NCBI GenBank assembly: GCA_018340805.1
Contig: JACMZG010001911.1
Location: 54,297,132 to 54,361,131 of the forward strand
DNA length: 64,000 nt
Origin: Microvelia longipes
Lineage: Eukaryota; Arthropoda; Insecta; Hemiptera; Veliidae
Reading direction: 5' to 3'
The position numbers and the translations under genes were made by a program. Positions 34,593 through 45,038 of this stretch are shown in pieces. Below the pieces are notes generated by a model. It made no database searches. It was not told where the DNA came from and was given only the letters and a program-made list of their open reading frames with translations. The first letter of the stretch is position 1. Every line of letters begins with the position of its first letter.

Positions 34593-37190
34593 TATGACAA
34601 AGTCATAATTTGTTGTAAGTTCGACTTCAACAAGAGGAGAACTAAGAGTAATTAGACCAGATGGGTACAGTATACTGCTGACACTATCAACAGGGAGTGC
34701 ATATATTCACTACATGTTTTAAGGAGGGAGAACACTGAAAATAGCGGCTTCAAGGGCAATTGTGTTGTACCATTAATCATTAAAAAGAGTACTAAATTCA
34801 GAGCAATCAAGGGGTAAAATAATGTTAAATTGTTGGTTAATAAAATTACTCACCACTTAACTTTCCTTCCTGACGTCTACTATTGTTAACCTAATAACCA
34901 TTCCATGGTAACGGTAATACTGGGGACCTAAAAAAAGACCGGAGGATTTGAAGCCCAAAGGGTGGGGGTAGGAATCTCCCTTCTCCAATCGTAAAGTGGG
35001 TAATAGATTATCACAATTAAACCTAACATGTGAACTGGGTACGAGTTCGTTATCTATTTCATTTTTCCGTATAGGTACTCTATGTCGAAATTTGAATTTA
35101 CATTCCTCTTTCTTTTTCCCCATTTCTCGACGGCTACTTTTTCAACTATTTTGTACTGCTTCTTTCGCTGGCTACCAATTGGGATGTCACATTCTATTTC
35201 CCGTAAAATAGATGTTACTCTAGAGCGGACATCTCTAACAAGTACCCGGCTCTAATCTTACCAACTCCTTCCATTATGTCATTTTTAACAGTATCGTTCC
35301 ACTTCTCAACTGATCCTTTGGTAAGGTGAGTATCAGAGTATCCATATCATGCACTATACAAAAAATAATGGTAGCACCCATGTAACGTTTCGATAAAATC
35401 GTTGGTAACTCTGTAAAACGTAAATTTTGATAAACCTGATTTTGATGCAAACTTTTATTTTCTATATTCAGGCGTATTAACTCATAACGAGTAGCAACAA
35501 GGTTTTGTTGTAGCTCCAAGTAATTTCCTTATCATTATCCTCAAATCTGAATCGTCATCCTTATCAAATAAGGAACCAAATTCTTAGAGAGAATGTCCAT
35601 ACCTTTAAAAAACAGCAATACTTGCTCTACAATCATCAGTGACCTTTTCACTCAGACATACGTTGACAATAGCAGTAAAAAAGGCATCTATTTCTTTTAC
35701 CGACCGACTTATAATTATGCAATCAAACGCTTCCGAATAAAAACGTTTCTTGTTTCGGCTAGTTTAATTTCTAACCTTAAAAATATTTGCAAGCGCCTTC
35801 ATAAAGTGAGACGCACGAAGGTGAACGGTTACAAACTGGGAAAGTCTAAACTTTAAAATCTGTGCTTTTTATGAAAATTGAAGAATTTGAGTCTTCAATA
35901 TAACGAGTTAATGATGTATCGTTTCAACTTATCATCAATCCGTTGATTAGGGCTCTGCTATTGTCAATTACAACTCTAGCAAAAGGCCATTGCTTTATAT
36001 TCTCATGCAATAACCCTTAACTTTATTAAACAACCACTAATCTTGTAGGCGTTCTGCTCCACCAGACAAATTCAAATAAGGGTATAATTCTAGAAGAAAT
36101 GTTAATGATCCCGCTGTAATAATAAATTTTCCGGCTGTCATACTAAAACTTCTTAATAACCCAACCCGTACTATCTAAAGGCACAGTGGGATATTTCATG
36201 AATTTCATTTCCCCGAAAATCACCTCAACCTGTCTAAAGCTAAACATTTCTAAAGTAAAGGGTGAACCGATATATTGAACGTACCTATCGACCTTATTCT
36301 TCGCCTCTACTTTTTGCGATTCAAACAAATCTTGGATATCGTCCTTTCGTAGACGCATCTCATTATAAATTTCAGTCTTCAATTTGTTAACATTTTTAAA
36401 CTTTTAATGTCTAGCAAGTTGCCAGCCACGACAGTCTCTTTATCTGCACGAAAGATTTTATTAGCTCGAAATCTTAAAGGTCTTTGATTTGCTTTAATTC
36501 ATTCCGCATTTCTTATCTATAATATCCCCTCATTTGAGATGTATTTTTTTGTTTTGTGGATTCAAGACTTCCTTGGTATAAGGTTTTGAGTTCAAATAAA
36601 GTTGGGAAACTTTTCCTGCTAATTATTGGGTACTTCATAATCAAGTCTGAACTTATGAGAACAACCGGGTTGAGTACAAATTGTATAGTCAGTAACGTCT
36701 CATGAAAAATAAAAGCGGCCTTTTTCCCTCGTGCGCCCAGAAACTTAAGAACGCACCCTAAATAAAACTCTCGCGATATCGCGTCTTATTAAAATTTAAC
36801 GGAACGGGTTCTAGAGTTGCACTATATGTTCAGCAGTTTCAAGGTCCGATAAAATACCGACTGAGCTACAGTTATTACTTAATTGATTTGACACCAAATT
36901 GGAGGGCTCGTCCATGTGAGCCAAATCCATTGAGCCGCAAAAACTGCTGTCGGATAGGCTCGCATCGTCATTATCTTGGTTGATAAAATCAAAGAGACTA
37001 GGATAAACATTGGGATGCTTCTTGTCAAAATCATTATGTCCATTAAACGAACTGACAGATATGTTACTTGTGAAATCTAAACCAAAGTTACTTTCTTTAT
37101 TATGAGAGCTCTACAATGTCAATTGGCCTGGGAAATCATTATGTCCATTAAACGGACTAACTGAGCAGCACATTATCCATTTTCCTGATT
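34203..37190 (-). pseudogene. Array unit 2: DDE transposase-like with C-terminal Ulp1/C48 protease
   Basis: This unit has the same order as unit 3 and is nearly identical: FNGHNDF region 37170-37020, core frame 36143-36382 with LDSTGW, second Asp near 35960, Glu segment near 35280-35325 and basic region 34857-35123. Small indels distinguish it, for instance a 9-bp loss in the RKKRK stretch near 35066. The shared frameshift after ETAEHI near 36825 is also in unit 3 but not in the related segment at 29340, so it predates the duplication. Confidence 0.65.
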
Positions 37191-37199
37191 CAGAGCTGC

Positions 37200-37620
37200 T
37201 CAAATCTTTATTGAGCCACATTTAAGGCAACAGTCTGCCATACTAGCCGAGCGATCTAATATTTTTAGCTGTACATACTTTCGGTACTGCTTCATATCCA
37301 CAGACATAGGCTGCTGTTTATTGTTATTAAAAAAATTATCCACAAAGCTGACAACATTTGGGCCACAATTATTGCTGTCAGCTTGATAAGGTTTTTCATT
37401 GTATTCTATTGCCCACTGGGTACTCGAAAATTCAAAAACGTGGTATAATTTTTGTTTATTTCTTAAAAATACCAGGAAATTATTTACTTGCTTTCTATTT
37501 CTATTACCTTTGGAGTCATAACTTATGATATTTCTATTAGCCACATCTATGATAATTAGGGTGAAGTGATTGCGGGTCAGGATGGGCAATATGACAAAGT
37601 CATAATTTGTTGTAAGTTAG
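37200..37620 (-). CDS. Ulp1/C48-like cysteine protease domain, copy 3 (5' truncated unit)
   Basis: It has the same 129-codon open frame as the other two copies, with His, Asp, Gln and Cys kept. Just upstream, at about 37610, the similarity to the other units stops and a TAA replaces the codon read through in copies 1 and 2. Only the protease end of this fourth unit therefore remains. Beyond the break come further FNGHNDF-coding repeats. Confidence 0.7.
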
Positions 37621-37930
37621 ACTTCAACAATAAACGGACTGACAGATATGTTACTCAAGGAATCTAAAACAAAATTTCTTTCTTCATTATGAGGGCTCTA
37701 CAATGTCAATAGGCCTGGGAAACCATTATGTCCATTAAACGGACTAACTGACATATTAATTGGGAAATTACTTTAATTATAATATTAAAAATATGTATTA
37801 AAAATAAATAAATATTAAAAATATAAATATTAAATAAATATTACTTTGATTGGCTACAGGACTATGCAAATTAGTAATGGGTGGGGTGCCTGAGAAATCG
37901 TTGTGTCCATTAAACGGACTGACCTATGTA
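37621..37930 (-). repeat. Repeats coding the FNGHNDF motif
   Basis: TCCATTAAACGGACT-type blocks, which read SPFNGHN on minus, recur at about 37620, 37728 and 37903. The same block is at 27387, 31015, 31110 and in the other array units. AT-rich filler separates them. They look like decayed copies of one exon. Confidence 0.55.
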
Positions 37931-38010
37931 TTACTTAAGGACTCTTAAAACAAAATTACGGTCAATACTACTAAGGCCATGCAAAGTATTAACCAAGTGG
38001 TCTGGACTTA
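37830..38010 (-). repeat. Right copy of the 180-bp direct repeat flanking the array
   Basis: It matches 27310-27490 in the same orientation. Here the frame continues into the ORF 37931-38308, so this is probably the original context and the left copy the derived one. Confidence 0.7.
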
Positions 38011-38308
38011 AGGATACATTATTGTTATTATAATTATCCACTAACGGCTCCACATCTCTGTTTACTTTATTATTATTTATATTGTAATTATCATTTAGTT
38101 TAGATACAAACAACTGCTTTAAATTATGCGTATTTTTGTTCCACCAGTTGTAAACGGTACCACAAACATCACGGTTATAGGAGCCTTCTAACAAATCCGC
38201 ATCTCTGTAGAAAACAAAACCCATTTCTCTATTAGATTTTGAAATTATTTTAGGGTCGCGTTTAATTGAAAGAAGGGCGTCAACAAAATCCTCAACATAA
38301 AAATACAT
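37931..38308 (-). CDS. Unknown ORF, possibly the N-terminus of the array protein
   Basis: It has 125 codons. The first half is mixed-charge and globular-looking (FVEDFVDALLSIKRDPKI, then GTVYNWWNKNTHNLKQLF); the second half is Asn-rich, ending LVNTLHGLSSIDRNFVLRVLK. Its 3' end overlaps the direct repeat and is followed, in another frame, by NISVSPFNGHNDF. That order suggests it is the 5' exon of the DDE-Ulp1 protein, but I do not recognise the domain. A viral structural protein is a weaker alternative given the neighbouring parvovirus-like sequences. Confidence 0.4.
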   Translation of the reverse strand: MYFYVEDFVDALLSIKRDPKIISKSNREMGFVFYRDADLLEGSYNRDVCGTVYNWWNKNTHNLKQLFVSKLNDNYNINNNKVNRDVEPLVDNYNNNNVSLSPDHLVNTLHGLSSIDRNFVLRVLK

Positions 38309-38494
38309 GTTGTCAAAATTAATTAAGAGAGTACAAATTAGATGAATGTAATAGGCAACACGATATGAACCACCTAAACTAATGGAAACAATAACAGAAA
38401 TTAGGGGTTGTTGTAAAGATAATGAACAAAATAACTAAGATATATAATAACAACAAAATTAGCAGCGATAATATATATGTTACACACAAAACCA

Positions 38495-38795
38495 TCAATG
38501 ATATAGTGTGCTTATTTTCTAGAGACCTTGGCAGCGTTTCGTATTACATATCACTCGAAAATATAAGCATTTGTACATATATACTTTTAATTTTTGTAAA
38601 TCGTCTATTAGGTAAAAGATTTATGTTCGGATGGTGATATTTCTGAGTGACAGCACTATAATAACATGTTGGGAATGAGGTATTATTCAATGGAATAGTG
38701 TGCTTATTTTTAGGGACCTTGGCAACGTTTCGTACAACATGTCACTCTGAGATAAAAGCATTTATACATATATTAAATTAAAATACATAGGAACA
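38495..38795 (+). repeat. Two diverged copies of a ~100-bp repeat
   Basis: The block TAGTGTGCTTATTTT, then GACCTTGGCA-CGTTTCGTA and a CATTTxTACATATA end occurs at 38500-38583 and again at 38695-38773, about 195 bp apart. It is noncoding and adjacent to the helicase relic. Its role is unknown. Confidence 0.6.
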
Positions 38796-38806
38796 CTTGA
38801 TTTGAC

Positions 38807-39330
38807 TTAAAGGGAGAAACCATAATTCACAGCCCCCGTGTTATACAGTAGGTTTTTTTTACAAACTTTATAAACAAATAATTTTATTAAACATGCAGGG
38901 TTTAATTTTTTCCTTACGGTGTTTAATAAATTATCACGTTTAAAATTTATTAAATATATTTTACTATCAAATACTTCATTTCTAGGAAAAACATAATCAT
39001 TTGCTAAAATCAATACTGGTGTGCGTAATAAAACACAATTTGGTTTGTATTTCACGTTAACAGCTTGATTGTTACCAGCTTAAGTGTTTTCCAAGTTTCG
39101 AACGAAGAAGGTTCGATGTTACGTTCGTCGAATACTAATAAATTTCTGTGAATACAATTGTTAAGAGGAAATCGCGAATAACGATTCAAATCAGAAACAA
39201 ACCCTGAATTGAATATGAATTCCTGAAGAATATTACTGAACCATGTTTTGCTTGTGTTACTACTACCAAGAATATATAAACAATTTTTTTTCCAAATAAA
39301 ATTTATGGAAGTGCATTAATTCTGATTATT
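38807..39330 (-). pseudogene. Parvovirus NS1-like SF3 helicase relic (minus strand)
   Basis: Minus-strand frames read a Walker A region LGSSNTSKTW at about 39243-39272, Walker B LLVFDERN near 39120-39142, and a motif C region RTPVLILANDY in the frame 38807-39055. The order and spacing match the SF3 helicase of parvovirus NS1 proteins, which unwinds viral DNA. The usual Walker A GKT is SKT here. Residue by residue it resembles the helicase at 42064-42799 (KTWF--IL-EF, FP---CI-RN-L-FDE-N) but is clearly diverged, so it derives from a related but distinct virus or gene. A frameshift near 39060 and loss of the N-terminal part make it non-functional. Confidence 0.7.
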
Positions 39331-39394
39331 TTTTGTTAAGCGAGGACAATTCAAATAGAATATAGCACCTGTTATATTCAATTGACCTTGCACC

Positions 39395-39975
39395 TCATAA
39401 TATTAATCGTGCTTTTTATTTATAGCGTAAGTTCCGGGCTCATATTCTAATTAAATGATATTTTTTATCTCAATGACTTGTATAATAGTCATTTCTCTGT
39501 CAGCAAAAAGACAATTCACTTCTACGATAGTTTTTTCTTTAACGATTTCAGTTAAAGAAAAAATTTCAGGCGTTGCCCCTAAGAAGTAAAACGTTTTATC
39601 AATGAACAATCCACATGTTTTGATGGATTTGATTGATTCTCACTCTAACCCATTATTCTTATTCTGTCTTCCCCAAGCTAAGATATAAAACTTAAAATTG
39701 CCTTACAAGATGGCATCAAACCTCCTTCACCTTGAGTATTTCTACATCATTTCTTTCTTCTTCGGTTAAATTAATTTTTATATACATAATGGTTTGGCTG
39801 TTTTAAATTCCTCTTTGTCTAAATCAGGTTTGGCTGCTATGGTTCCATACGATGATGATGACTTTTTACTGTTGAAACAAAGACGTCTTCTTTAATTTTT
39901 TTCCGGATTACTTAATCTTATCTTTAATCTTTTGCTGTCTAATATTTTTAAAAAATAGCCTGAGAAAGACTTGCA
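39395..39975 (-). pseudogene. YqaJ/lambda-exonuclease-like ORF, copy A
   Basis: It has the same segments as copy D (45039-45470) but more decay. The end YEVQGQLNITGA near 39400 breaks off abruptly and is joined to the helicase relic. The N-terminal region to about 39975 includes KEDVFVSTVKS. Several stops are present. Confidence 0.55.
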
Positions 39976-40125
39976 CATATCTTTGTGGACTTATGTTTGG
40001 ACGTGGCCCAGTTTTTGTAAGGCCACGCTTGTCCTGTATCCTATTATAACAGCCTAAAATACAAAATTAATAAATAAGTAACAATGCAACTAACATAATC
40101 AGGTCATATTTTGACCTGCATTCAA

Positions 40126-40158
40126 TTTATATATATATATATAATATATATATATAAT

Positions 40159-40201
<43 letters not shown>
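40126..40201. repeat. (TA)n microsatellite
   Basis: TA repeats with AATA interruptions. An equivalent tract at the same place in the neighbouring repeat copy (about 44900-44990) shows it belongs to the duplicated unit. Confidence 0.9.
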
Positions 40202-40204
<3 letters not shown>

Positions 40205-40389
40205 ATTCTTGTTAGGCCTTTGCCGGGAACATTCCCTAAAGTCATCTGTATAGTAAAAGACAGTAATTTTTTTTAGAGGTAAAGATCTATATTTCCTTAG
40301 ATCAACTAATTCAGAAACAAGATGATGTTTATAAAAATATTAAAGATTAGGAACCATGTATTATTTACATCCATATGTCATTATCCTTG

Positions 40390-40940
40390 ATAATTGTTAT
40401 TATTACATAATCTTGTGGAGTCCACACCATGAATACAGATTTTGTAGCAACTGTTACATTCAATTGACCTTGCACCTCATAATAATAATCGTTCTTTTTA
40501 TTTATAGCTTATGTTCCGGTCTCATATTTTAATTAAATTATATTTTTTATCTCAATGACTTGTATAACAGTCATTTCTCTGTCAGCAAAAAGACATTTCA
40601 CTTCAACGATAGTTTTTTCTATTTCGTTTTCAATTATGCCATCAGGCGTTGCCCAAGAAGTAAAACGTTTTATCAATAAACAATCCACATTTTTTGATAG
40701 ATTTGATAATTCTCGCTCTAATACATTTTATGCAAGTTGCTTATTCTGTCTTCCCCAAGCTACGATATAAGACTCAAAATTGCCCTACATGATGGTATCA
40801 AACCTCCTCCACCTTGCGTATCTCTACATCATTTTTCTCTTCTTCGGTTAAAATTAATTTTGATGTACATAATAATTTGGCTGTTTTAAATTCCTCTTTG
40901 TCTAAATCAGGTTTGGCTGCCATGGTTTCATGCGATGATG
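40390..40940 (-). pseudogene. YqaJ/lambda-exonuclease-like ORF, copy B
   Basis: The C-terminal part (VWTPQDYVIITIIKDND near 40385-40435) is followed upstream by the core with ATPDGIIENE and VEVKCLFADRE (40580-40660) and the upstream segment MAAKPDLDKEEFKTAKLL near 40900. Core stops and a one-codon loss in the GATPDG region distinguish it from copy D. The densovirus-like block begins about 200 bp to the right. Confidence 0.6.
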
Positions 40941-41139
40941 ATCCTTCACTTCTAGTTCATTCAAGGCTTGTCTGTCGTTGACGTCGTGGTCGAAATGTTG
41001 TTTTTATTGAATCTTCTTTCCATAAGGTTTCAGCTAAATTTTAGTATTCATAAGGAAATAAATTTTGAAGTAATTCAGTTACATTTACACCTTTAGTGAA
41101 TTTAACTACACTTATTCGTAAGTACATTTCATATTATGT

Positions 41140-42799
41140 CTCAATCATCCGTTGAATTTAACAATACTTTGGATTTAACGCCACTCAGTTTTGGAAACCC
41201 AAAAAAAAACGCAAACTGACTAGTAAGGTAGAAGCCATTAATTAAATGATGGAGTACGATACAATCGATATGTTTCTTAGTAGAAGCGAACTACTTAGTT
41301 CATTTGCTGAACTTCTGTACGGGGATGATAATTCAAACAACCAACTAGAAGCTGAGGACCTGGATGGAGGAGATGTTAACTATTTTCAAGACGACCGAGA
41401 ATACTTGCATCACCAGACGAGAGCTGATTTTTCGGATATTTGATCAGGTCGACGGCTCATCTACTCCATCGTGCGCACGTGTAATTAATCTCCTCCTTAA
41501 AAGCTTACCACAGTACAGTAACGGGTCCATCATCATCGTCTCTCTCCACGTCACAGAAGGTTGCGAACATCTCCACATCGTCCACGACTGCAGTTATTCA
41601 AATGAATCTTGTCGATGCACCTGGTACGGCCAGTTCGTCCGGCCCTTCTACGTCACGGGAGGAGAGTCTGAAAAAAGACTTAGGCGAATATTTGAACTTT
41701 GGAAGTATAGCGACGAACGATTCCACAATCTCGTCCTATATCTCACGATACACCCGAGATACCTGCCTACTACAGAGGTCGAGGGGAAACCAGGTACATA
41801 TCTCATTCAGATGAATATGTACAAAGTTTCGGATATCGTGGGGCTTCCGAAGGATCAATGGTGGCGTCGGAAGAATCTGAACATTCAGTATGTTGTTAAC
41901 AAAGGCTCAGACATGGTACTCCAGCAGAGGTTGACGGCGCTATTCCAACTCATTCAAACAACTCTGGAGAACCACCCAAAAAAGAGGTCAGTTCAAATAC
42001 GTAATCACGCCACCTTCGTTAGCTTGTAGAAGCCGACCATGGTAATCAGGTAAATACGGACACTTGCTTGGTTCATGCAAGCCAGTTTACACTGCGTTAC
42101 AATTACACCGTGTAAATTTGGCATTTTTGAATTTTTCTGGTATTGTTGAAAGACACTTGAATCAAGAATATGTCCGTATTTATGCTGCTACCACAGGCAA
42201 CGTGCAATCTATGTATTATGATGAAAGTACATCTGTGGATTTGTTAGAAGAATATATAATATTTCAAACTGAACATAATAATATATTCCTTCAAACATTT
42301 CAAACATTTTTATATTTATTTCTATCGAAACAATCTGGTAAAATGAATTGCTTACAACTTCTGGGTGTATCAGATTGTGGCAAAACATGGTTTGCGTATA
42401 TTTTGGGAGAATTTATGATTAATCATGGTATAATAGCCAATTATAATAAATTTTCCCAATTTCCATTTCAGGATTGTATCAATAGAAATATATTAATATT
42501 TGATGAACCCAATGTAGAGAATATCTGTTTAAAAACGTTTAAATTATTATTTTCTGGTACTTAGACTTTTATCTTGTAATATTAAATATGAAGATTATCA
42601 AATCTTGCAGCGCACACCTGTGATAGTATGTACTAATCATGTCGTCTTCCATAATAACGAAAAGTTCAATTGCAGAATGTACAAATTAAAGTTCCAACCT
42701 TTTGATTTTGAGACTACGAAGAATAGAAAAATCCTTCCTGTGGTATTATATTATTTATTTGAAAAATATAATATAATACCACAGGATAATGTATTGTAG
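41140..42799 (+). pseudogene. Endogenous densovirus-like NS1 (HUH nuclease + SF3 helicase), broken
   Basis: This is a virus-derived relic in several frames. A start-like ATG at 41136 begins a frame that is broken at a 9-A run near 41205. Frame 41246-41443 is acidic. Frame 41364-42029 holds the HUH motif EHLHIVHDC followed by CRC, the nickase site of parvovirus NS1. Frames 42064-42564 and 42605-42799 hold Walker A GVSDCGKT, Walker B ILIFDEPN and a motif C-like VIVCTNH of the SF3 helicase. NS1 nicks and unwinds viral DNA during replication. At least four frameshifts make the gene inactive. Capsid-like sequence on minus starts 100 bp downstream, the ambisense layout of ambidensoviruses. Confidence 0.82.
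41489..41814 (+). pseudogene. Overlapping Ser/Thr-rich frame, NS2-like position
   Basis: Inside the NS1 nuclease region a second frame is open for about 108 codons (ATG at 41602). It is rich in Ser and Thr (GPSSSSSLSTS, APGTASSSGPSTSREE) and ends in a charged segment. Densoviruses encode NS2 in a frame overlapping NS1, so position and composition suit an NS2 remnant. Chance openness cannot be excluded. Confidence 0.4.
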
Positions 42800-42899
42800 G
42801 ATAGTATAATAAATAAAACAAAAATATTGATTTATAAAATTTATTTACATAAATATACATTGTATAAACAGAACTTGTGTTTTTATTTTAATTTCAACC
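42800..42899. promoter_or_regulatory. Convergent polyadenylation region between NS1-like and capsid-like genes
   Basis: AATAAA lies on plus at about 42810-42820 just after the NS1 stop, and TTTATT (AATAAA on minus) lies at about 42840 and 42885 before the capsid stop. Tail-to-tail genes with paired signals match the middle of ambisense densovirus genomes. Confidence 0.5.
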
Positions 42900-43440
42900 T
42901 TATTTAGCCAATAAACCAGTATAATGCTCGACATTGTATAGGTTCTTTGTTTGATAATTACGATCATACACAAAATCTGTATGTGCTACTATATTAGCTC
43001 TATTAAACATTGAATTATAATCACTCTTAAAGGTGATTTCAGTTTCAACATAAAATATAACTGAAGCATTCACAAAATCAGTTGCACCGTCTGAAGGAGC
43101 GTTACTTTGACAAGGAAGAATTCCAATATGAACTTGAGGTTGAGACATACTACTAAATTGATGTTGAGCTGTTTTTTTAAAATATGATTGTTCAATAGGA
43201 GCAACATATTGACTTTCTTTAGCCCAAGATATGCCCACTATGACCAGCTTTTCTCAGACCACCGTAACTCTAATGGCCCGTGTTGTGAGAAATAACAGCT
43301 GTAACTGCTCTTGTTTCATTTGTAAAATTCTTATGTATATGGTAAATTTGTTCTTTTATCACCTATTACCTAGGCTGCTAAAGTTTTCAGCATTATTACT
43401 TGTGTAGTTATGTAATAAACTTCTTGAGCGTTTGGAAAGA
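42900..43440 (-). pseudogene. Endogenous densovirus-like capsid (VP) C-terminus, broken
   Basis: The frame 42900-43238 encodes 112 residues including PQVHIGILPCQS and a beta-strand segment VIFYVETEITF. This resembles the end of the parvovirus jelly-roll capsid protein, where a P-V-IG--P motif precedes a V-TE-F strand. VP would form the virion shell. Upstream on minus (to about 43440) related frames are broken by stops. The N-terminal half of VP, including any phospholipase motif, is not seen. The tail-to-tail position with NS1 supports the assignment. Confidence 0.65.
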
Positions 43441-43609
43441 TTGATATACATTATTTTACATTATATATACATTATTATATGAAAATACCTATACTATCTC
43501 TTGACATAGATTGTACTGCTTGCTTATGTTGCCTTTTACGTAGTTGCAGCAATTAAACTTTTTAATGTTCAGTTTTTATGTTCTCAAAAAATTGATTCGG
43601 AATATTACC

Positions 43610-43830
43610 AATATCCTTGGCTAAATTATTCATCTTCTCTCTCTCTGGTTAGAGGTTTCTTTTTTGTGGAAGTCAATAAATGCCAGTGCTGCTTTTCTTA
43701 ATTGATATCTTAAGTGCAACGTACCGCAGGGTTTATTTTTGACAGTTACTTTTAATTTGTTGCTTACGTTCCTAAATAAATGGTTAGCACTTTCAATTTA
43801 TTCTAAACGCCAGTTTTTGTAAGGCCACGC
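43610..43830 (-). pseudogene. Upstream segment of the YqaJ-type gene
   Basis: The minus frame reads LESANHLFRNVSNKLK then LRYQLRKAALAFIDFHKKE. The same segment recurs at 45540-45730, where it leads into the YqaJ core of copy D. It is a fragment of that gene left at the right edge of the densovirus-like block. Confidence 0.5.
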
Positions 43831-44039
43831 TTTTTTTTAATTTGAAATAAACATTGCTATCGCCAACAACTACATTGCCCCTAAATATATACATTTCTTC
43901 TCCCTCCCTCTCTTTTTAAATCACGATAATATAATATCATTTTCCATAGCGCTTGATGGTTCCAGTTCATGTGTAGAAAACATGTTCAGGTCTTTCAATT
44001 CCTCCAAACTCTAACCCATACACAGCAGTACAGATACTT

Positions 44040-44545
44040 TTTTCTTTAACGATTTAAAACTTGTCACCAGGCGTTAAGAAAGGCCCTTAAGAAATGAAAC
44101 GTTTTATCAATGAACAATCCACATGTTTTAATAGATTTGTTTGATTCTCGCTCTAACGCATTTAATGCAAGTTGCTTATTCTGTCTTCCCCAAGCTACGA
44201 TATAAGACTCAAAATTGCCCTACATGATGGTATCAAACCTCCTCAACCTTGCGTATCTCTACATCATTTTTTTCTTCTTCGGTTAAAATTAATTTTGATG
44301 TACATAATAATATGGCTGTTTTAAATTCCTCTTTGTCTAAATCATGTTTGGCTGTATGGTTTCATTTGATGATGATGACTTTTTACTGTTGAAACAAAGA
44401 CGTCTTCTTTAATTTTTTCCGGATTACTTAATCTTATCTTTAATCTTTTGCTGTCTAATATTTTCAAAAAGTAGCCTGAGGAAGACTTGCACATATCTTT
44501 GTGGACTTTTGTTTGGACGTGGCCCAGTTTTTGTAAGGCCACGCT
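44040..44545 (-). pseudogene. YqaJ/lambda-exonuclease-like ORF, copy C (5' part)
   Basis: The frame 44342-44542 encodes 66 residues (MALQKLGHVQTKVHKDMCKS, basic). Downstream, 44160-44340 has the KPDLDKEEFKTA-type segment and the start of the core. The core then degenerates near 44040 without reaching the GATPDG motif. The next repeat copy begins to its right. Confidence 0.5.
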
Positions 44546-44899
44546 TGTCTTAATTTAAAATAAACATTGCTATAGCCAACAACTACATTGCCCCTCAATA
44601 TATACATTTCTTCTCTCTTTTTAAATCAAGATAATATAATATCATTTTCCATTGCGCTTGACGATTTAAAAAAACACAACTGGTTTCTTTCAGTTCATGT
44701 GTAGCAAACATGATCAGGTTTTTCAATTCCTTGACTCTAAGCTCTAACCCATACACAGCAGTACTTGTTTCTAACTCCCAAATACAGAACCTTTCCTGCC
44801 CTGTACCTTATTATAACAGCCTAAGTACAAAATAAATGAATAAGTAACCATGCAACTATCATAATCAGGTTATATTTTTGACCTGCATTCAATTTATAT

Positions 44900-44936
44900 A
44901 TATAATAAAAATAATAAATAAATAAATATATATATA

Positions 44937-44991
<55 letters not shown>
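44900..44991. repeat. (TA)n microsatellite
   Basis: TA repeats in the same relative position as those at 40126-40201, followed in both cases by the same flank. Confidence 0.9.
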
Positions 44992-44993
<2 letters not shown>

Positions 44994-45038
44994 ATTATTG
45001 TTAGGCCTTTAAGCTTAGGAACCATGTTTTATTTATAT

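Larger units (their letters stand above)
28880..37620 (-). repeat. Head-to-tail tandem array of a 3.0-kb transposon-like unit
   Basis: Equivalent points recur every 2,997-3,026 bp. The protease ORF starts at 31568, 34592 and 37589; the transposase ORF ends at 30119, 33145 and 36143; and a plus-strand marker starts at 29561, 32587 and 35593. Copies are nearly identical apart from small indels, so duplication was recent. All complete copies share the same disabling changes, showing that a broken unit was duplicated. Confidence 0.9.
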
